Positions 59,079 to 64,000 of a stretch of 64,000 bases of DNA are shown one piece after another. The notes beneath the pieces are model-generated. The model was given only the letters and a program-made list of their open reading frames with translations. It made no database searches and was not told the origin of the DNA. How positions within the stretch are numbered: position 1 is the first letter of the stretch; the number at the start of each line of letters is the position of its first letter. The DNA is taken from NCBI GenBank assembly GCA_013400975.1, contig WBMZ01012767.1:1-64000 (forward strand), in the 5' to 3' direction. The position numbers and the translations under genes are program-made. Source of the stretch: Atrichornis clamosus (Eukaryota; Chordata; Aves; Passeriformes; Menuridae).

Positions 59079-62000
59079 AGCAGTTCCCGCCTGGCACGGG
59101 GCTCCCGCGGGGATCTGCACAGCCGCCCTCTGCCAGCTCCTCCTCCATCACCTCCACAGGCAATGGATCCTCGCTCCTCCCTCCTTCACTTTTTAGGAAG
59201 CAACACAGAGGGTTGAGTTGCTTGGTTCATCCTGTCCATTCACACTCTTCCATCTCGCAGAGTTCCCAACACGCACAAAGGTGGGACCTCAGCCCACACA
59301 TCTTTAAAACACCTTTATGAAGTGTGGGCACAGGTAAGTCTCCACCCAGGGCCTGGTTTGAGTTACTCATGCTGCAAGATGCTCCCCCAATTCCAAAACC
59401 TCACCCCTGGCTGGGCTGAACCCTGCCCCGGGCCTGCCCAGTTCCCCATCACAGCCTGCCCAGTGCTGCAGGGAGCTCTGGCTGCACAGACACCCTCCCA
59501 GCCCCGTCAGGAACATGAGTGCCCTCCAGCCTGGACACACGGCCACCCTGGCCACTAAGTGGCTTTTTTTTCTTTTTTCAAAACCATCCTGTAACATCAC
59601 CATTGCCTGGGGAGAGAAGGTACCACAGGGGAGCAAGCCAGGAGTCAACTCCCTCAAAGGAGACACTCTCAAGACTATTTTGTTGCTGAGAGAAAGTTAA
59701 TTTTGCTTTACCAAAACTGTGGCAGCCAGCCCTGGGCATCCTCGTTTCCCACCACTGCTGGTGTTTCACCCACACTGTTTCACAATCTGCACGTGAGGGC
59801 TGGACTGCAGGAAAACAAGCTCTGGGCCACATCCCACTCCCTTCCCACAAGGGAAGCCCAGGGATGCTCCCAAAGAACAGATCTGCAACACCCCTCCTCC
59901 CCATAGCTCATCTCAGAGATTTACCTGGATTTGCCAAGATATCACAACCTTTAGGCTTTCAGTGTTCAGGCTGAAGCTCTTTAGGAACACTGGCTGCGCC
60001 AAACCGTGACAGTTTAGCAAGGATTAAGGGTCTGAGGCTGGGTTTTTGTAAATCCAGTAGGGCTTGGATCAGTTCTCGGCCGTGTGCCTTTGGGCTCCAA
60101 GTTATTAACCTTCTGTTTCAAATAACAAGCCACAGGAATACAGAGGGCAGGAAGGTGGGGGCTCACACGCAGTACAGGAAAGCAGAGGGCAACGTATCAC
60201 ACAGTGCATTTGACACACTGCTCCCAGTGGGAGTTAAAACTTGCTGGGACTCGGAAAACAAAACCCACCCAGAAGGCTGGTGATCTGTATCACTGGCTTG
60301 CCCGAGATCATCCTGCTCTCAGAGAGGTGTGTACACACATCACCCCCGAATTTCAAGTCACTTTTACAGCAGTGGAAATGCCTGTGAGCAGTTTCCTGTT
60401 TGCAAAGTCCAGGGCACCTCCGACTGCGGAGTCCCAGCCCACGGCACCCACTCCCTGCCTGCTGCCATGGAAAGTGGGGAAGTAGCAATCCCATTGTAGG
60501 GAGGTGAAAGTGGGGATGGAAGGTGCAGCTGACTTGTGAGGCTCTTCCCAGAGGGAGCTTCGCCATCCTGTCATGCAGGATCAGAATGTTTAGCTCCAGC
60601 TCCTGCCAGCCACGTTCTGCAGCAGCCCGAGTCCTTAAACAGAGGTTCAACACCCAAGACAACAGACAGGAACAGCAGAGTCCCAGGAACAACTGTATTA
60701 ATTCAGAGGTGTATATTACAGAGTGTTTCACTTATCTGTAAGTACTGAACCCATAAAAACCAGCACAAGGGCAGGTGCTGGTTAAACACCCTTTATCACC
60801 TCTGCTCCCCAGGAGTGTTCACAGTGTCACAAACAGGCTGGATGCTTCCCAGCTCTCTGGGAAGGCAGGCAAACACATGACAGCTCAGGAGTTACAGCAC
60901 TGACAGCACAAACCAGGGGCCTGCTTTACAAAGCTGGGAGATCTCTGATGGACTTTCTGGAGATAGGGGACCATGCCTGGATTTTACAGATCCAAACCCT
61001 AGGAATAAGAATTTCTCCATGAAAAGGGGAGGGCTGGAGGCTCTTACCACAAGATAGCCCTCACATCCCATTGCCAGAGTGGAAGCTGAAAGCGGGATTG
61101 CACCTACAGAAGACTGGATCCTGAGCAGTAATGGATTCTGTGCCTGCAGACAGTTTTCACTTTAATAAAATCAAAGACAAGCCAGTTCATCAGCCCCTTT
61201 TCAGTTAATTCTCACCTATGCCATATACACTCCACCCCTGCCTCTCAAACCATGTCCATCATGGGGTTATTCTACTGTAAACGAGCACTGTCACACTAGT
61301 CTGCTACAAACAGCCGTGCTGGTCACCACTGACCACTCACCCTGAACTTTCATTTCTGTGAGGTGTTACAGTTCTTGTTTTAAACTTCCCCAAGGGTGGG
61401 CAAGACCAGCACAGCAACCCCCAGGCAGAATCTTCTGCAAAACTCCTCCTGCTTTTTAGGTGCCTACCTCTCGAGGGCAGCTCCTTGTTCAAACAGGCCC
61501 ATATCACAGCCCTCCAGAGCCTCTTCCAGGCAATTTAGAGTTGGCTGATTCTGTTCACCATGTTAGTAATTAGCTGGCAGTGCTGTGATAGTACAAACAT
61601 ATCGGCAGGCTCTCCTCTGTCTTTAGCCCTACTTCTCCCCCAAACAAACAACAAAACCCAGAACCAAACACAGATGAAGTGCACTTTTTCAGCAGGCGGA
61701 AGGAATTAATTTCTTGTACACTCTGCATGGACTGCAAAGACTGATCATCTGAAGAGAACATTATGAACATAAACATAATATTTCATGGTCATTTGTGGGC
61801 TGAAAGTGATTTAAGAAATACCCAGTATAAATCACAGTTCCAAGAGACAGTACCATTTTCTTCTGCAATTCCACCTTTCTATTTCTGAGGTCTGGCACAG
61901 CTATAACCCAAAAGTTTCCCTGAATATCCAGACACAAAATACAGGCTGCTCAAAGACATACACTAACAAATGAGTAACTCTCCAAGAAAGCAAAACTACT

Positions 62001-62155
62001 CAGCGGAACACACAAGAGACTGGAAGGAAGAGAAACAAAACACAACACACATTCAAAAAGGTTAACTTAAACCTTTGGGTTGAAGAACACAAAAGTTATT
62101 GCAAACATTTGAGCTCTCGCTAAGGATCAGAACTTTGACTGTTCTATATCAGCTT

Positions 62156-62771
62156 TTTAATGGAACCAGATAACAGTCTGGTCATACCGCCCTACAAACA
62201 CCTTTTCCAGGTCTTACACTTGGTTTCTGGGCCTGATCTCCAGCAAGGAGTACAGCAAGAGCTGGGATGCACTGAGAGAAATGAAAAGTCCTGCAGACTG
62301 GCTCTGTTTGCTCACTGCAAGATAAAAGAAATAACAGAGAGAAAAAAAAAAAAACAACAAAGACATGGCAGAGCTGTATTGTAAAATCAGTACAAGCAAC
62401 AGAACATGCACACTGGACATCAGGGACAAGGAGACAACATGGAAAACAGAGAAGAAGAAGAGACAAGAAGAAACAAATAATACTCAGTGTGAGAATCTGG
62501 TCTGTGACACCTTAGTAAAGCACATCAACATGAACCATGACAGGATTTCACCTTCAGCACCTTAAATTAATCCATATCTACTTTCTGCTCTAACGTGGCT
62601 GGTCCAAAGGCCAGGCTGGAGGCTTTCAGACTTGTAGATGGTGGGGGGAAAAAAAAAAAACAAACAAGAAGTCTCTACTTTCCTCCCTTGAAAGACACAA
62701 AGGCAAAGGGGGTGACATTTCCCAGAGGAGCTGAGCAAAGCAGAGGCAAACACTGAAGGTCATTTACAGCA
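62156..62771 (-). other. TMEM53: TMEM53 3' UTR (putative)
   Basis: On the minus strand, untranslated sequence follows the TAG at 62772-62774. An ATTAAA hexamer at 62156-62161 has a GT/T-rich stretch about 40-60 nt beyond it (62085-62115), giving a UTR of roughly 0.6 kb. A-runs on the plus strand at 62341-62356 and 62647-62660 would be U-tracts in this mRNA. The end site is a guess. Confidence 0.4.
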
Positions 62772-63434
62772 CTAACGAGGTGAGCCCCCGACACAGTCGG
62801 ACAGGAAGGTGGTGCAGAGGCTGCTGTAGTAGGTGGGATACACCCGCATGTGGCTGACGTGAGCCGAATCCGAGAAGTCCACAGCTTTCACGGGCACGCC
62901 GAGCTGCTGCCGGGCATCAGCCATGTGCTTAACCTCGCTGGCCTTGATGATGACATCGGCCTGGGAGTAGAGGTAGAGCTCGGGCCAGCGCGAGGGCGCT
63001 TTCAGCAGGGCATCGTAGTGGCTCTCGTGGATGAAGCGGGTCAGGGGGTACAGCAGGATCCGCAGCACAACGGCCGCGCTGGCGAACGTGAACAGCAGGA
63101 AATACTTGAGCAGCACGTTCATGGAGACCAAGACAGTTGCCAGGGCACGAAGGCCCCCTCTCAAGTTTCTTCTGCCAGGGGCACTATCGAAAATGGTGCC
63201 AGCTACTCTGAGGTTCTTAAATGGCTTGTGGGTGTGGAGCGCCTCGATGATGTAACGGTACAGCATGACACCACCATTGCTGAAAACATGGAAAATAACT
63301 GGTCTGTTTTCAACGCTGTAGTCAAAGAGCAGCTCCAGGAGCCGTCTGGCTGGGGTCTGGAGGGATCTGATGCCAAAGGTCTCAGAAAAGAATATCATCC
63401 TCCATGGAGCCGTGTAACGGATGACAGTGCACCC
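62772..63434 (-). CDS. TMEM53: TMEM53 last coding exon (partial gene)
   Basis: The exon encodes the C-terminal 220 residues plus TAG of TMEM53 (NET4, DUF829 family; human protein 277 aa). It starts in phase 0 right after a TTCTTAG acceptor with GCTVIRYTAPWRMIFFSE. Numbering within the exon: x-S-x-G nucleophile-elbow-like FHVFSNGGVMLYRY (Ser 52), GTIFDSAPG (79-87), one hydrophobic membrane segment (about 107-129), RWPELYLYSQAD (Asp 160) and SAHVSHMR (His 192, His 195). The fold is alpha/beta-hydrolase-like; enzyme activity is not established. Known biology: a nuclear-envelope protein that limits BMP-SMAD signalling in bone. About 60 N-terminal residues lie in exons beyond position 64000. A 206-codon plus-strand frame over the same region is an antisense shadow. 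Confidence 0.97.
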   Translation of the reverse strand, partial: GCTVIRYTAPWRMIFFSETFGIRSLQTPARRLLELLFDYSVENRPVIFHVFSNGGVMLYRYIIEALHTHKPFKNLRVAGTIFDSAPGRRNLRGGLRALATVLVSMNVLLKYFLLFTFASAAVVLRILLYPLTRFIHESHYDALLKAPSRWPELYLYSQADVIIKASEVKHMADARQQLGVPVKAVDFSDSAHVSHMRVYPTYYSSLCTTFLSDCVGGSPR

Positions 63435-64000
63435 CTAAGAACAGCAGAAAGAGACCCCACACACATTTAGGCTCTGTGCTGCAAATTACAGAGAGTAGGC
63501 AAGCATCAGTACAAAGAACAAGAAAATTTGGGACAGGTTTCCAACAGAAACCACATGACCAAAAGAAAGTCTTTAGTGTCAGCAGCAAGGCACTGACATG
63601 AACAGGATTATATCAATCATAATAGCACACAGTATTACGAAAAGGTCTCTGCAGTGGCAGAGGCCTGGCTTTCATCATGTTTAAGATCCTTTCAGATCTT
63701 GTGTTAACTGGCACAACCCCTGGGGACACTGCCACCTACTTTTATGAGTGCTAGTCCTCACCCAGGAGGAGAAACTCATCTCCCTGATTCACAGACCTTC
63801 AGTATCAGGTAAGAGGAGCCTGCTCTGCTACACATCCAGCTCACGACACTGAAGCAAATCTAAGAAGGAAGAGAAATTTCCTGCTCTCCTTGGGTAGCAC
63901 TTGTTTGCAGCTGTCTCTAAGACTCACCCACAAGCAACACTGACGTGATTTTTGCAAACCTTCCTGAAACACTCCAGCTGTGCAAAGGAAGAGCTCCAGC
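63435..64000 (-). other. TMEM53: TMEM53 intron (partial)
   Basis: Minus-strand sequence upstream of the last exon. I searched by eye for the expected N-terminal LLGWGGCKDK-type motif and did not find it, so the previous exon lies outside the window. Confidence 0.8.

Larger units (their letters stand above)
56816..62155. other. RNF220-TMEM53 intergenic region
   Basis: This roughly 5.3-kb gap lies between the convergent genes. It holds enhancer-like blocks at 57560-57800 and 58030-58160 and a CTCF-type motif at 59065-59078. The rest (58.2-59.0 and 59.2-62.1 kb) shows moderately GC-rich sequence with only chance open frames. Part of 60.7-62.1 kb could belong to a longer TMEM53 3' UTR; a minus-strand ATTAAA also occurs near 61161-61166. 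Confidence 0.6.

Noticed and set aside
62850..63470. 206-codon plus frame opposite TMEM53
   Set aside because: It is the antisense shadow of the conserved TMEM53 exon, whose minus-strand translation matches the family throughout.
1..64000. CRISPR arrays, operons, tRNA/rRNA genes, prophage or retroviral genes
   Set aside because: None was seen. The window is spliced vertebrate sequence, and no repeat-spacer pattern, cloverleaf, LTR or polymerase frame was found by reading both strands.

Overview
The window is vertebrate nuclear DNA. It looks avian: the genes are spliced with GT-AG introns, a 0.3-0.5 kb CpG island lies at the left end, there is almost no recognisable interspersed repeat in 64 kb, and the introns are compact (0.15-16 kb). 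Assignment to vertebrate is firm. Assignment to bird is inference from compactness and lack of repeats; another sauropsid is possible.

Layout. Positions 1-53839 hold the 3' part of RNF220 on the plus strand (E3 ubiquitin ligase, C-terminal RING). I can place 11 coding exons (53-97, 251-293, 7803-7924, 8913-9045, 24754-24850, 25533-25619, 26897-26952, 28666-28744, 43497-43605, 44737-44811, 53768-53839). They join in frame to 918 nt, i.e. 305 residues plus stop. The first exon sits in the CpG island and has its own ATG, so the window appears to start at an internal promoter giving a short RNF220 that lacks about 276 N-terminal residues of the full-length protein (about 566 aa in mammals). The RNF220 3' UTR runs to about 54.6 kb (proximal poly(A) candidates) and perhaps to about 56.8 kb. 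An intergenic segment follows. The last coding exon of TMEM53 lies on the minus strand (62772-63434), tail-to-tail with RNF220, with an intron from 63435 to the window end. RNF220 followed by convergent TMEM53 is the arrangement known in human 1p34.

Noncoding content. The coding sequence is under 2.5% of the window. The three large introns (9.0-24.8, 28.7-43.5 and 44.8-53.8 kb), intron 2 and the intergenic gap contain many segments that look like developmental cis-regulatory elements: AT-rich blocks dense in homeodomain (TAATTA), POU, SOX, TCF/LEF, NF-Y and E2F-type words, often with isolated CpGs kept in otherwise CpG-poor DNA. I read these by eye; conservation was not tested. The most distinctive single signals are a pre-miRNA-sized hairpin at 31492-31597, two adjacent palindromes rich in SMAD-type GTCT/AGAC words at 52351-52399, paired CTAATTAG palindromes at 5107-5143, a CpG pocket with an 8-bp perfect inverted repeat at 17165-17188, a perfect CRE at 633-640, and a strong CTCF-type motif at 59065-59078 between the two genes.

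No bacterial, viral, CRISPR or mobile system was found. Most long open frames in the window are chance frames in introns or UTRs.
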